Assembly (NCBI GenBank): GCA_940671915.1
Contig: CALNVZ010003434.1
Span: 28,936,704 to 29,000,703, forward strand
DNA from: Paracentrotus lividus
Taxonomy: Eukaryota; Echinodermata; Echinoidea; Camarodonta; Echinidae
Length of the DNA: 64,000 bases
Direction: 5' to 3'
Made by a program: the position numbers and the translations under genes. Shown here in pieces: positions 1-11,874 of the stretch (position 1 is the first letter of the stretch; every line of letters starts with the position of its first letter). The notes under the pieces were generated by a model. That model made no database searches. It saw nothing but the letters and a program-made list of their open reading frames with translations, and was not told where the DNA came from.

Positions 1-183
1 TATATGATTTTGAACAGAATTCATGCTGATCTACAAGTACAAATAATGTCAGGCCTTAAATTTTGTCAGTTTTCGGGCAAGGCTATTTTTTCATAGCACA
101 CTTTTTTAAGCACAGTACAAATGCAAGTTTCTAGAAAGGGCACCAAAATTTCCAAGGCCAAACAAGGAATTTTGGAAGGTATA

Positions 184-553
184 GGGTGGTATCTCACTTT
201 GCAGAGACATCTCCGGATAAAAAGTATTAGAGATGTCTCCGAGACATCTCCGCGAAGTCTCCGCGACATTTTTCAAAAACTGTGATAAAGCAGTTTCAGA
301 GAACCATCTTAAAGTAGTTTTCGCGACTCATGAAACGACTCCAAGACGTCTCCGCTATAAATTTTTGAAACTTGTCGCGGAGACGTCTCCACAACGTTTC
401 ATGAGTCGCGGAAACTACTTTGAGACGGTTCTTTGAAACTGCTTTGTCAGAGTTTTGGAAAATTGTCGAGGATACGTCGCGAAGACATCTCGGAGACGTC
501 TCTTATACTTTTTATCCGTCGCTGAGATGTCTCCGCGAAGTGAGATATCAACC
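184..553. mobile_element. Palindromic foldback element, family A copy 1
   Basis: Almost the whole 370 bp is one inverted repeat. The ends read GGTGGTATCTCACTT and its imperfect complement. The arms (about 184-360 and 375-553) carry repeated GAGACRTCTCCGCGA blocks, and a central stem pairs CGTTTCATGAGTCGCG with its partner. No ORF of note. A shorter relative lies at 1691-1947. A non-autonomous TIR element is the natural reading; the superfamily is not clear because no confident target-site duplication is visible. Confidence 0.6.
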
Positions 554-656
554 TTAGCCCAGTGAAATTATCTATTTTGCAAATTTAGCCTTTGGTTCAA
601 CACTGAAATTCTTTGATAAGATTTTCCATCAATGACAGGAAAGGGATAAAGGTAGA

Positions 657-1113
657 CAGTGGTGGATCCACGCAGGGCGCAGGCAACACACCCCCTATAT
701 GATTTGAAAACCACTCATTGACTGTACATATTGTACTTATTGCAGAGTGGGTAGATGGAGAGAGTGGTGACAACGGAAGTCGTCTCTGATTGGTCAATTT
801 TTTCATGGGGCTCGAAATGAAACTATTTTGCAACCAGTTGATGCCCTCAATACATTTGTAGCTGATTCAGTGCCAATGGAACTTTTTTGCAACCAGCTTA
901 TGTGTTTTAATCATACGCGGCCAGGATGCGCGGATAGGATGCATCTTAACATAATTGCACAATGATCAAAAAAAGTTCCTTTCAGCTCCCCAGTTTGACC
1001 TTTGACTGCGCGCACCTACTTTTGGGTACGCGTGTCGTCACTCTCTCTATCTACCCACTCTGCCTTATTAGGCCTGGCGCCCCCTCCATTTTCAAATCCT
1101 GGATCCGCCACTT
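657..1113. mobile_element. hAT-like non-autonomous element (CAGTGGYGGATCC ends)
   Basis: The left end reads CAGTGGTGGATCCA and the right end TGGATCCGCCACTT, giving inverted termini of the CAGTGGCGGATCC type common in hAT MITEs. GGTAGA occurs at 651-656 and again at 1114-1119, a likely target-site duplication (6 bp visible, where hAT normally makes 8). Interior blocks such as GCAGAGTGGGTAGATGGAGA are repeated in inverted orientation near 740 and 1045, so the element folds back. No transposase is encoded. Confidence 0.6.
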
Positions 1114-1381
1114 GGTAGAGGACAAATGTCCCTTTGGAACCATTTGATGAGGCAGGTGTTTGCTTCCCCCATGAGACTAGTAGTGACAGTATTGATGTTG
1201 ACACCTTGCCTGTCATTGCAGTTAGTGATATAGAAAGTGATGGATGACTCAGAGAAGGGGCATACAACACCTGAAGCTTGTTAGAGACATGCTTCATGGA
1301 CATGCCAATACCTTTAGTTGCACTCAACTAAAAGCAGATCTTGAACTTTGAGGTTCAATTCACAATGGACCTTTACTCTGA

Positions 1382-1590
1382 TACTGTAATTGTGGAAATA
1401 TTCGCGGTACATTACGGATTTTGTGCAAAGATCGTAAGGCGCGAATTTAAAAACACAGGAATGAGCATGCTTTGAATGGGTTAACTTGCATTCGTACGTA
1501 AATGCAGCGCGAATTTAAGAACCCGCAAATATGTTTTGAGGCCTCTAAGCGCAAAAAATTAATCACGCGAAAATAACAGCGAATACAGTA
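1382..1590. mobile_element. TA-flanked MITE, family B copy 1
   Basis: Begins TACTGTAATTGTGG with an ATTCGCGG block and ends in GCGAATACAGTA, so TACTGTA is an inverted terminus next to a TA dinucleotide. Related copies lie at 4438-4653 (opposite orientation) and 48727-48923, with a shorter relative at 24414-24593. The TA flank and CAGT start fit a Tc1/mariner-type non-autonomous element; no coding capacity. Confidence 0.6.
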
Positions 1591-1690
1591 GTTGTTTAAA
1601 ATCTCTTACACCGAAATGGTGGTAGTTGTCCACTAAGGGAAAATGTTATTGAAAAACATTGATACGTTTTCCTAAAAAATGTTCACTATT

Positions 1691-1947
1691 GGTGGTATCT
1701 CACTGGCCATGAGACAGATTTGGGACTACTTTGAGATGGGTTTGAGACTGTTTTAAAACTTGTCGCGAAGACATCTCAGACAAAAAAAAAGTATTGGAGA
1801 CGTCTCCGCGACAGGAAAAAAAAGTATCAGAGACGTCTTCATTCTGGAAAGGTATCGGAGATGTCTCTGTGACAGAAAAAAAGTATCGGAGACGTCTCTG
1901 GGTGTCCAAGTCGCAGGGACATCTCCACGAAGTAGTAAGATACCACC
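1691..1947. mobile_element. Family A element, copy 2 (diverged)
   Basis: The ends GGTGGTATCTCACTGG and AAGATACCACC match the ends of the element at 184-553, and the interior again carries GAGACGTCTCCGCGAC-type blocks. Unlike copy 1, the centre is not a complete palindrome. Non-autonomous. Confidence 0.5.
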
Positions 1948-2166
1948 ATAAGTTATCCAGATTTTTTTTCTGTTTTTAAGGTCTTACAGTTTAGGTCTGA
2001 TAATTTCTTTTTTTAATGACTTGCAATTGCAATTGCTTACAAAGTATAGTACATGTACAACCAAACTTTAGCAACATAACAAATGAGGATGTGAGTGAAG
2101 GGGTGGGGGGGGGGGGTCAGTGTGAAACCATCTCAAATCACAAGCCAATGTTGTTTTCAATGACTC

Positions 2167-2612
2167 ATGAATTGCCTCTCATCTGAAGTTAGTTATGTAT
2201 GCCAGTTGGGAATTGTGAGTAATAAACAAAATGTGCTCAGGCGGTGGATATCTTGCCCAACATTCATCTCGCTCCTGAACATTTTATTATCGATGGTAAT
2301 CGCACATGAACCTAGCCAGACATCCAAAGTAACTGAGTGTCGACTTAACCTGTTGTCAACAGGAACTAGATGGTCCCTGCACAGTAGCGGACGCAGCCTG
2401 ATTTCATACAATGAACTTATCAGGCCCATGCGTAAATATAATAGAGCCTCTTTTGTCCTCAGACAATTAGGCCCAAGAAATGTATTTAATTCGATTTTCA
2501 TGGATCCTCGCCTGCTGCATGTAGTTAGTCTGTTGGGAAAAGGGAGGTTAGTATTCAGCAGGTTAAACTCTACGTTAACTGACTTACATGTAATGTATCT
2601 ATAGATGATCAT
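2167..2612. other. Region open on both strands, unrecognised
   Basis: A 145-codon frame on the plus strand (2167-2604) and a 139-codon frame on the minus strand (2193-2612) overlap almost completely. Neither translation shows a domain, signal peptide or motif I recognise. It may be chance, or a remnant of an inserted sequence. I do not call a gene. Confidence 0.2.
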
Positions 2613-4437
2613 GTGAAGTCAGGATATTTTCATGGGCTCTACAATAAGTGCATTAAATAGAGTTGAAATGTGGCGATCCCCTCTTCCTCCCAAAAATTAT
2701 ATATATCTGTGTCCAAGTTTATTTTAGCCTTTCAGCAAATCTTCCAAATTATTTATCCTTTCTTCAGTTCAGCTCTTTTGTTGGTGAACGTTGTTAGGGT
2801 AAACAAAGATTTTAAAATAGTCCATTTCATGTGCTTCCTATGTGGAAGTGTAACCCTGGTGCGTAATCCAATCCAACCCACCTCAATGTATTTACCTCAA
2901 TCATGAATCATATGCCCCATGCCTATAATAAAGGGTGTATCGTAACAAACCGCTGTTGAAACACCGGTAGGAACACAGTATGCCCTCTTTTGTTCAGGAT
3001 GTGAGAGGTTTTATGTGGTTCTCATGAGGGAGAGAGAGAGAGGAGAATATAGCCACAGAATTTACTTTTTGAAGCATGATATGGGAGTATTTGCGGTGAT
3101 TCTCCCTCCCAAAAGGTACCTTTTATCCCAGATTCTGATCTAAGAGTAGGGATGGCCAAACAAAAGCAAAAAGCCACTAGAACGGTTTCCACTTCACTGT
3201 ATGGATGTAGTCACCCATGCATTTACAATGGCAAACATACCATGCCACTGCGCTGCTCAATAATACACAGGCAGAGAAACAGCAAAATTTCAATAAAAAA
3301 CAGCTTTCCGAAATTGTCTTTTGGCCAGTGGTAAATATCAATCATTTTTTTCCTAATTGGTCAGTTTCTTCCTTAGAAAATACCTCACCAGAAGATCAAC
3401 CTTCTCCTGTTGGAAAAATTGATATATAAAACTACAAGCGTGTTCAAAGTGATGCTTCTGTGTGATGTGTGTTATGACTGGAATTTCTCATGATTGGAAT
3501 AGATTCAGATAAGAGAAGTGGAATATCTATAAAATTTCACTTTTTTGGACAAAAAATGTATTGGGGTGAAAACAAAAACAATGTTTACACTGGCCATTTA
3601 AGTTTTAAAATTACTCTACCTGTCTAACACTCGGCTCGACCCACCTACATGAAATAGCCCATTTCTAGGGTGTTCCTATTGAACATGCCTATTGGATAGT
3701 ATTTTTCCTTCCGAGGTGGTCATATTGGATACATCGGTTAACATAATGTCAACCATCCAGTTTTATGTACGCCATATAATTGTATCTTTTTGGTATATTT
3801 CTCAAATTATGTTACATATAATCTACATCTTCATTTTGAAACACACATAGAAATGTCTGGTATTGATTTGGTTTAATTAAATCAAAGGAACATAAAAGAA
3901 ACCCATAAACTTTTGAGTTTTATTGCTTTTCTGGCTTTGTCTGAAACTTGTAAAAGTGTTCTAGCAGCTCATTGGTAATCTGAGACACTCTTTGGGTCAT
4001 ATCTTGAACGGAACATCCAATTGTGATAATTCAAGCTACGACAAAATGTTTGCTTTGCAAAATGCTCTATCAAATAAGCCTAGCAAAAACAACTTTAAAA
4101 TAACTTAAAATTTTAGTGGACATCCCTACTAAGAGGAAAGGGTCTCTTTTTTGCATGGACAAACACTTAATATTTCAATGTAATACATTTTCCAGGGTCT
4201 GCAAGGTCTCAGGTGAAGACTATGCGTGCGTTTGCTCTTTATGTACATGTATGTTCCTAGCTATTTTTGGTTATTTTTAGTTTTTCACAGCGCTTACCCA
4301 ATTCTAATGTTCAATGTCAAGTAGGTTAAATATTGCCTCAAATTAAAATTGATATTCAAAGGGGGATGTCAGGGCTTAACATTAACTTTTTTTTCCCACT
4401 AAGTTACAGTTTTTAGTAGTCGTCCCCCTTTTATGGA
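2613..4437. other. AT-rich intergenic DNA, no gene seen
   Basis: Only short spurious frames. A small (GA)n run lies near 3031. No splice-flanked exon or transposon end could be supported here. Confidence 0.5.
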
Positions 4438-4653
4438 TACTATATTCACTGTTATTTTCGCTGGATTAATTTTTTGCGCTGAGTTGCCTCAAAACATGTT
4501 CAGTGGTTCTTAAATTCTCGCTGCATGTTCGTTAGCTCACAATTCAACCCATTCAATACATGCATAGGAAATCATGCCTATATATTCGCGGGTCTTTTAG
4601 TTCGCACTTGCTGCGAAAATTAATGCACCGCGAATATTTTCATGAATACAGTA
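4438..4653. mobile_element. TA-flanked MITE, family B copy 2 (inverted)
   Basis: Reads TACTATATTCACTGTTATTT at the left and ends GAATACAGTA. It is the reverse-orientation relative of 1382-1590, sharing the TTTTCGC, ATTCGCGG and CGAATAT blocks. Non-coding. Confidence 0.6.
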
Positions 4654-4982
4654 TACTAAGTTCCTGAATGAAAATACTTACCCTCCAATAGATCTTTTGA
4701 GTTGTGTTGTTCATTCCTCATTGAACTCTCTACCTCGTAATTTCACTGCTGGTATCACAGATGACTTTTCTTCAGAACGCAACTTTCTAAAGTCTGATGA
4801 CAGAACTAACATAAAGAATAGAACAAGCTTGACACACTTTTGTTAATTTCTTCTGCTAGTTTTCAGGCATATCAATATCTGTCAAAAATGAATAAATCTA
4901 GAGCCTGATTTGTAAGACTAGCATGTACCATTTATAGTTTCTCCATAGGAAGCTTTACTAGTCTTCACTCAAACATAGCACA

Positions 4983-5587
4983 TTAAAGGACTCATCCGGG
5001 CTGGAGTTTGCATTATAAGAAAAATAAAGTAAAATCGAAAAAGCACAACACTGAAAATTTCTTCAAATTCGGATAAGAAATGACAAAGTTATGAATTTTC
5101 TTAGGTTTTGAATTTTTTAGGAAACAGTTCTTCAAATTGGCAAACTGATGATGTCTCAGTCCCCCTACTTTCTTTGTATTTTATTGTATGAAATCCAATT
5201 ATCAAGATTTCTGCCTCAAGGACATAAAACACGGATTAATCCTTGTGGAATGTTCAAGGTCACAAGTGCTTTATTATTATTCAGTATGAGGGACAGGTTT
5301 TCTGTATACGCATATATGAAAATATGAGATAAATAGGATTTCATATAATAAGAAATACACAAGAAGTAGGGGACTGTGACATCATCAAGTTTGCTCATTT
5401 GAAATATATTCAAATATTCAAATGAGACAATGAGACACTTGCCAAGAACTGTTTTAAAAAAAATCAAGACCTAAAAAGTGCATAACGTTGTTATTTTCAT
5501 CGATTTGATGAAATTTTCTGTGTTGTGCTTGAGTGAATTTTACTTAATTTTACAAATTTTTCATTTCAGCCCGGGACTCTCCTTTAA
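4983..5587. mobile_element. TTAA-flanked foldback element, family E copy 1
   Basis: TTAA occurs at both ends, followed by AGGACTCATCCGGGCTGGAG at the left and preceded by CAGCCCGGGACTCTCCTT at the right. The arms continue inward for roughly 250 bp each: GTCTCAGTCCCCCTACTT pairs with AAGTAGGGGACTGTGACA. TTAA duplications are made by Kolobok and piggyBac transposases; the AGGGG-like start resembles Kolobok MITEs. Related elements lie at 20831-21390 and 55511-56112. Confidence 0.6.
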
Positions 5588-5673
5588 GTTACAGCGTCCA
5601 AATAGGAGTCTTTGTTGTCCCCGACCGACTAGGTTCGAGCAGGGGACTATGAAACGGGCTCCGTACGTATGTC

Positions 5674-5699
5674 GTGTGTGTGTGTGTGTGTGTGTGTGT
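5674..5699. repeat. (GT)n microsatellite
   Basis: A pure GT run of about 13 units, followed by a CGTCC-rich stretch (CGTCCGTCCGTGCGTCCG) that leads into the satellite beginning near 5766. Confidence 0.9.
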
Positions 5700-5765
5700 C
5701 GTCCGTACCGTGTAACCTCCGGCTTCTCGTCCGTCCGTGCGTCCGTATGTGACGTTCAATTTTGC

Positions 5766-6915
5766 TACGTCCTATCGCGATTTTTCTATCCGATTTCGAT
5801 TCCGTTTGCTTTATATAGATAGCACTAGGTGATGGTTTACCAAACTTCTTCACAGAATTTTGACCTTTGACTTTGACCTGAATTTTTGACACTTATATTG
5901 TTAATTGGCTACAAAATGCTACTCCTTCGCCATTTTTCATCGATTTCGATTCTGTTTGCTTTATATGATAGCACTAGGTGAGGGCTTACAAAACTTCTTC
6001 ACAGAATTTTGACTTTGCCCCCATTTGACCTTTGACCTTCATTTTCTTGACAATATTGTTAATTGGCACAAACTAATTTTATCTTGCATTTTTCTAATCC
6101 GATTTCGAATCGTTTGCTTTATATTGATAGCACTAGGTGAGGGCTACAAAACTTCTCACGGAACTTTGACTTTTAACCCCTTTGACTTTATGACACTTGA
6201 TTACTATACTTATATTGTACATTGGGCTACAAAATGCTACTCCTTGCGCCATTTTTCATCCGATTTCGAATCCGTTTGCTCTTATATGATAGCACTAGGT
6301 GAGGGCTAAAAACTTCTTCACAGAATTTTTTGAACTTTTTGGACCCCTTTTTGACCTTTTTTGACCTTTTGACTATATTTATTGTTAATTGGCTCAAAAT
6401 TGCTACTCCTTCACCATTTTTCTCTTCCGATTTACGATTCCGTTTGCTTTATGTGATAGCACTAGTTGATGGCTACAATATACTTACCGAATTTTGACCT
6501 TTGACCTTTGACCTTTATTTTTACCTATATTGTTAATTGGCTACAAAATGCTACTCACTTCGCCATTTTTCATCCGATTTCGATTCCATTTGCTTTATAT
6601 GATAGACTAGGTGATGGCTACCAAACTTCTTCACAGAATTTGACCTTTTGACCTTTGACCCTGATTTTTGACCTATATTGTTAATTGGCTACAAAATGCT
6701 ACTCCTCTCGCCTTTTTCATCCAATTCGATTCCGTTTGACTTTATGTCGATAGCCACTAGGTGAGGACTACAAAACTTCGTCACAGAATTTTGAATTTTG
6801 ACCCCTTTGACCTTTGACCTTCAATTTTACTTATATTCTACATTGGCTACAAAATGCTACTTCTTCCCCATTTTTTTCCCGATTTCGATTCTGTTTGCCT
6901 TATGTGATAGCACTG
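5766..6915. repeat. Tandem satellite, ~150 bp unit, about 8 copies
   Basis: Each unit contains CCGATTTCGATTCCGTTTGC, then ATAGCACTAGGTGAGGGCTA, a TTTGACCTTTGACC block and TATTGTTAATTGGCTACAAA. Unit starts fall near 5785, 5936, 6085, 6260, 6425, 6567, 6717 and 6878. Units differ by small indels, so the array is old. The short frames across it are by-products. Confidence 0.85.
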
Positions 6916-7578
6916 ATCGTGATATAATGGGAATTTTACATTATCGGCGGGGACATATATTACGCATCGCGTAATTTACTAATCCACTTGTTTACAGACT
7001 AATGTGCTTCACTATCATACCTTCATCATCACTACCTGGTGGCGTCTCCTACCCTTCCGAGACCTCCAAGTTTCATTTTCACCTCTTGCCACATTCGTCA
7101 ATCTCAGTCATATGAAATGTTTTAATATCACAAGAAAAATTTGGGAAAATATTGGATTTAATGTGGTGTTTGTTGCTTGGATTGACTGCTTGAAATGAGA
7201 AGAGATGAGTAGCCATTTTGGATGGATTGAAATAGCGAAATATTTTTGGATAATTAAGAAAAGTTTGGCCATTTCTGTAAGCAATGAATTTATCCTTCAA
7301 AACAAATTCATTATTGTGGAAATTAGAGTGTACAGTGAAACCTGTAAAATGCTTATATAAACAAGTTGTTATAAACAGGTGGTTTTTATGTCCTATGCCA
7401 GAGCTGTAACCTAAAGATTTATGATCAGTTGCAAATTGAAAGTAGCCAATCAGGATCTTTGTTTCATTCATTCCTTACATTAAGGTCTCCCTCTGATCCA
7501 ATCAGAATAGTTGTTTCAAATTTAATTCTTACTGGGAACAGGGTAATTTAGGAAAATTTTCTATTAGAAAAACACATC

Positions 7579-8196
7579 TAAAGGTCACATATTAGCCTTG
7601 CGTAAGAGTTACAGGCAAGTTGCGAGCAGGAATTTTTCAGCACGCATCAAGATTTCTCCATTCAACAAGGATTTTCACAAGTTTTGCATGCATCATACCT
7701 GCTGTACGCGTTTAACTTACTGTCTAATTGCATGTATTGCGTGTGACATGCGGGTCAGGCGCGTGAGTGGCGCGTGCAAGCTTGGAAACTGATACGTGTT
7801 AGTTACGGTCGATATACGTGCTCTGTGTGGCATCTGCGGCATAACTGCATGTTCCCTGTGTGTAAGTTGCTTGCAATGTGCAAGCTTGGAAAAACCAGAC
7901 ATCTGAATGACTTATTATATGTCATATATTTTTGAGACAGAGATCCGCTAGAAATCTGCGTACTTCAAGCGGGTTAATTGCGCGTGACTTGCGGCCGATG
8001 CGGGTCTCCTACTGGTGTTGCGTGTACCACTGCGGGAAATCACCCCGTGAATCGACCGGAACAAGTTTTGAGCATGTTCAATACTTTTAAAATCAGACTT
8101 GTGTGCGTACCTGCAGGCACATACATGCAAGATAGGTGTGAGATACTGTCAATGCGGGCGACCTGCACACGCAAGGCTGTTGTGACAGGACCTTTA
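7579..8196. mobile_element. TA-flanked TIR element, CpG-rich interior
   Basis: The left end TAAAGGTCACATATTAGCCT and the right end AGGCTGTTGTGACAGGACCT followed by TTA are imperfect inverted repeats that share AAAGGTC, TGTGAC and AGCCTTGCGT. The interior is richer in CpG and GCGTG words than the flanks. No convincing ORF; non-autonomous. Confidence 0.45.
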
Positions 8197-8807
8197 GTGG
8201 GAACAGGTAGATTTTTACTGCATTATGAAAAAAACATAAAGGGAAAACGTCCAAATCCTCTCAAGATGAATTTGTGATAGATTATAAACAGAGAAACATA
8301 TTTGTCACTGATTTCCGGTCTCTGAGTAATATAATCCAGTAATAATCAGAATCTTCAGTTTGACCCACTTTGGACCCCTGCAACCTGTTTAAGAACTCAA
8401 CTAATATTTGCCATAATCTAATTCTTTTGACAGGAGCTAAATAATTTCTTTCGTTGAAGGTGCTTTTATAAATTATGATTCACTTTCTTGATTAAATCTT
8501 TGCTATTGTCTTCATCCCTATAAATTCTCCTCTGTTTCCCTCTTTTGTTTGGATGTCGTTCAATCTTGATGACCTTTTTGAATGCCATCTCGATAGAAAT
8601 TAAAAACACATTGTCAGTGAAGGGCAGTGATTCAATGTTATTTTTTTCCTTCGTAATTTTAGATGATGTTTGAACATTGTCTACAGCTATTTGTGTTAAA
8701 TGGCATTTTAAAAATTGTTTTCATCAACAATTTCCTTTTATTTAGCTGTAATTTATCATTATTACATAACTTTGTTGCAAATTTCATCTCTCTCCCTATG
8801 GCTCCCC

Positions 8808-8813
8808 CCCCCC

Positions 8814-8852
<39 letters not shown>
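8808..8852. repeat. C-run plus (CT)n microsatellite
   Basis: A poly-C run followed by about 18 CT units. The same arrangement, C-run then (TC)n on the plus strand, recurs near 18925, 36471, 37631, 62685 and 63803. Confidence 0.9.
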
Positions 8853-8856
<4 letters not shown>

Positions 8857-8999
8857 ATTCTCCATGTATATGCTGCATGTTTACTCAAAATTTATTTTTC
8901 ATTTCATTTTGGCTACTTTCAATAGGTTCTGTTGTCCACTTTCTTACTCATCTCATGTTATCAGATTGCTTTGCATAGTTGTGTTGTATCATTTGAATA

Positions 9000-10081
9000 T
9001 ACACCCCTCACAAAAAGTTTCGCAAATCGACTTTGGGCCATGATAACTTTTCAGGTAGGCTTTAGTTATTCCTTTCATTTATACCTTTGGAAAGATAATT
9101 TATTCCCCTTCTTATTGATATCCTATTTGTAATGATTGTGTCATGCTCATTGCACAGGATATCAAAATATGGAGATAAGTAAAAAGTCGAATATTGCAAA
9201 AATTTATTGATCAAATTGAAGTTCCGCAAACTCTACTTTAGGCCTTAATAAACTTTTGGGGGGTATTTTCTAATTTTTTATTGAATTTATACCATTGTCA
9301 AGTTCATTTATTCCTCTTTTCAATGGTACCCTAATTGTAACAATTGATGTTATTCTTGCAAGCACAGAACACCTGAAGGTTAGATAAGTCATGAGTCAAA
9401 TGTTGCAAATTGAATGCCCATTGTGACATATTATTGAGTAATAACAATACATTTCGCAACTTTTCACTTTTTACTTTGCATTATATTCCTAAATAATGTG
9501 CATAAAAAAATGATGTTACCATTACAAATAGGGTATCAATAAAAGAGAATAAAATGAACTTTTCAATGCTATAAAAATTGATCGTGATTAAAACACCACA
9601 TTAAAATGTGTCAAGGTTCAAAAGTTGTGTTACATAACATTTAAACTGAACATTATCTTTCGCTTTGCCTTGCATTCAGGTGTTATTCAGGGGTCCTGTG
9701 GACCCAGGCATGGCATCACCATGACAAATTAAGGTATCAATAAAAAGAGGAATAAAATGAACTCGACAATGGTATTAAAATTAAATAAAAAATTTATAAA
9801 ATACCTCAAAAATTATCAGGGTCTAAAATTTGAGATTGCAGAACTTTCAATGTGATCAATAAAAGTGCATTTTACAACATTTGAATTTTTACTTTTCTCC
9901 ATATTCTATATTCTGTGCATTGAGGCATGACACAATAATTACAAATAGGATGGGGTTAAATAATCTTTCCCAATGGTTGAATATCATGAACCTTTGTATG
10001 AATATGCATGAATAACTAAAGCGTACTTGGAAAGTTATTCATGGCCCAAAGTCGATTTGCGAAACTTTGTGTGAGGGGTTA
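9000..10081. mobile_element. TA-flanked 1.08 kb element built of inverted modules
   Basis: Termini: ACCCCTCACAAAAAGTTTCG at the left and CGAAACTTTGTGTGAGGGGT at the right, each next to TA; the TIR continues through GCAAATCGACTTTGGGCCAT. The interior is built of ~215 bp modules, two in direct orientation (from about 9016 and 9226) and about three in the opposite orientation (ending near 10065, 9845 and 9460). Each module has a GCAAA or CGCAA start, a TTATTCCTCTT-like block and a CTAATTGTAAC-like block. No transposase frame. Confidence 0.65.
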
Positions 10082-10130
10082 GTACTGAGTTATCTAGTAT
10101 CTATTTGGCGTAGAGGCCTACTTCCTATAA

Positions 10131-11287
10131 TAGACCTATTAATTCTTTCATATTATGTAATTCCAAAAAATGTACATTTTTAAAAAGCAATGGGAAATAT
10201 TGTGATATATTTATAGGTTGACAAAAAGATAACTTATAATTGAATATTTCATAAAAAATTACTGGGTAATCACTAGGAATATCCCTAAAAGTATATGGAC
10301 TCTTTTTTCCTGAAAACTCCTTTTTTTTTTTGGGGGGGGGGAGGGTCCTTGCTTCACTTTGCCAAAGTTGGGACAAAATTATTTCATTCATTATTCATTG
10401 GTTGTGCCTATCAACATGGACCTATAGCAGGGGGTGATATTCCTCCGATTTAAATCGGCATTCTGATTTTTTTCAATTTTTTTTTTTTTTTTTCCTTCAG
10501 GCATACACAAAATTGCACAATTTCAAGTCCCAAAATGCAAAAAGTCCCTACCGTTCCGAGCGGGGACACCCCCCCCCCCCCACACTGATCCCGCCCCTCG
10601 GTCGCTTCGCTCCCTCGCTTTTGCTGCAGTCACACAGACACTTATGTATAGATACGTTTGTGTTGTTTTAATCTCTATTTCATCTTCTATTCTATCATTT
10701 CTTATGTATTTCTTTGTTTTACTGAATGAATGAAATTATCAATATTCCACTGCTGAATATGATGGGTAGGCATCCGTGGGGATCTGCAGAAAAGTAACTC
10801 AACGTAAAGTGTTCTGTGTGACTGTAGCATTAAGTATGTCCATTTTTTTTTCAAGAGTGAATATGTCTTCTTCTTTTTTTCAAGAGTGAATATCACCCCT
10901 GCTATAGGTCCATGCTTATCAAGGATACAATACCTTCATCTTTGACAAGTGGAGAGGCAACCTGTTTGGGTCCAGTTACAGGGTTCTACCTGTTGCTTCA
11001 GAGTACTACAAAACGGATTAAGACATATCCTATTATAATATAATAATAATCCTTATTATAATACAATTAATATCCTATTATAAGAGCTATTTTAATTCTT
11101 TCATATTTTTGTCATTCCAAAAAATTTGCATTTTAAAAAGCCATTGGAAAATATTGTTATTGTATATAGGTTGACCCCCCCCCCCCCAAAAAAAAAGAAC
11201 AACTTATATTGAAATTTTCAAAAAAAAATTACTGGACAACCAGTAGGAATATCCTAAAAGTACATGACTATTTTCCTGAAAACTCTT

Positions 11288-11320
<33 letters not shown>

Positions 11321-11505
11321 GGGGGGGGGGGGGGTTCTTCTGCTTCATTTTGGCCAAGTGGACAGAATATCTTTGTGTTGTGCCTTATCAAGGATACAAT
11401 AGCTTCATTTTGACAAGTGGAGAGGCACCTGTTATGAGTCCAGGTTTACGGGTTTTACCGTTTGCTTCAGAGTATTACAAATGGATTAAGACATATATTC
11501 CACAG
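10131..11505. repeat. Segmental tandem duplication, two ~400 bp copies
   Basis: Copy 1 runs 10131-10414 and resumes at 10915-11030; copy 2 runs about 11085-11500. Shared landmarks are TTAATTCTTTCATATT, TTACTGG(G/A)YAA, CCTGAAAACTC before a T-run/G-run, ATCAAGGATACAATA, GACAAGTGGAGAGGC and GGATTAAGACATAT. Copy 1 is interrupted by the element at 10415-10914. Homopolymer runs differ in length between the copies. Confidence 0.8.
10415..10914. mobile_element. hAT-like 500 bp insertion with an empty site nearby
   Basis: The ends are CATGGACCTATAGCAGGGG and CCCCTGCTATAGGTCCATG, a near-perfect inverted repeat extended by TGATATTC/GAATATCA. The flanks are CTATCAA at 10408-10414 and CTTATCAA at 10915-10922, a 7-8 bp target-site duplication. 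The paralogous copy near 11387 reads CCTTATCAAGG without the insert. The CA..TG ends and ~8 bp duplication fit hAT. No transposase; the interior holds T- and C-runs. Confidence 0.75.
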
Positions 11506-11874
11506 ACTTGTGCTATGTCATGTTCAAGTACAATTAAATCCTTCACCAATAGAGATCGTGGGGCTCGATGTGGGTCTTGGACGATGGGCAGAATGACATG
11601 CGTATTCCTGAGTCACCGCAGCTCAAGGTCGGCATTTTTATTTTTGCGATCATATCGTCATGACAATGAGACAACTGTCCGAAGATGTACGAACATTAAA
11701 AAAAGCACAGGAGCAGCCTAAGCCTGAGTTGTCCGACTTGTGACTGGAAACGTCAAAATTAATGGAATCTGATTATTTTATTCACAAAAAATGGAAAACT
11801 TGAATTCCATAACACACTGTACTTCCTTTTGTTTTCCTGGTAATAGTTCCCTTCCTCTTCTTTTTATAAGCGTG

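Noticed and set aside
5620..5660. AGGTTCGAGC as a tRNA B box
   Set aside because: No A box at the right distance and no cloverleaf arms.
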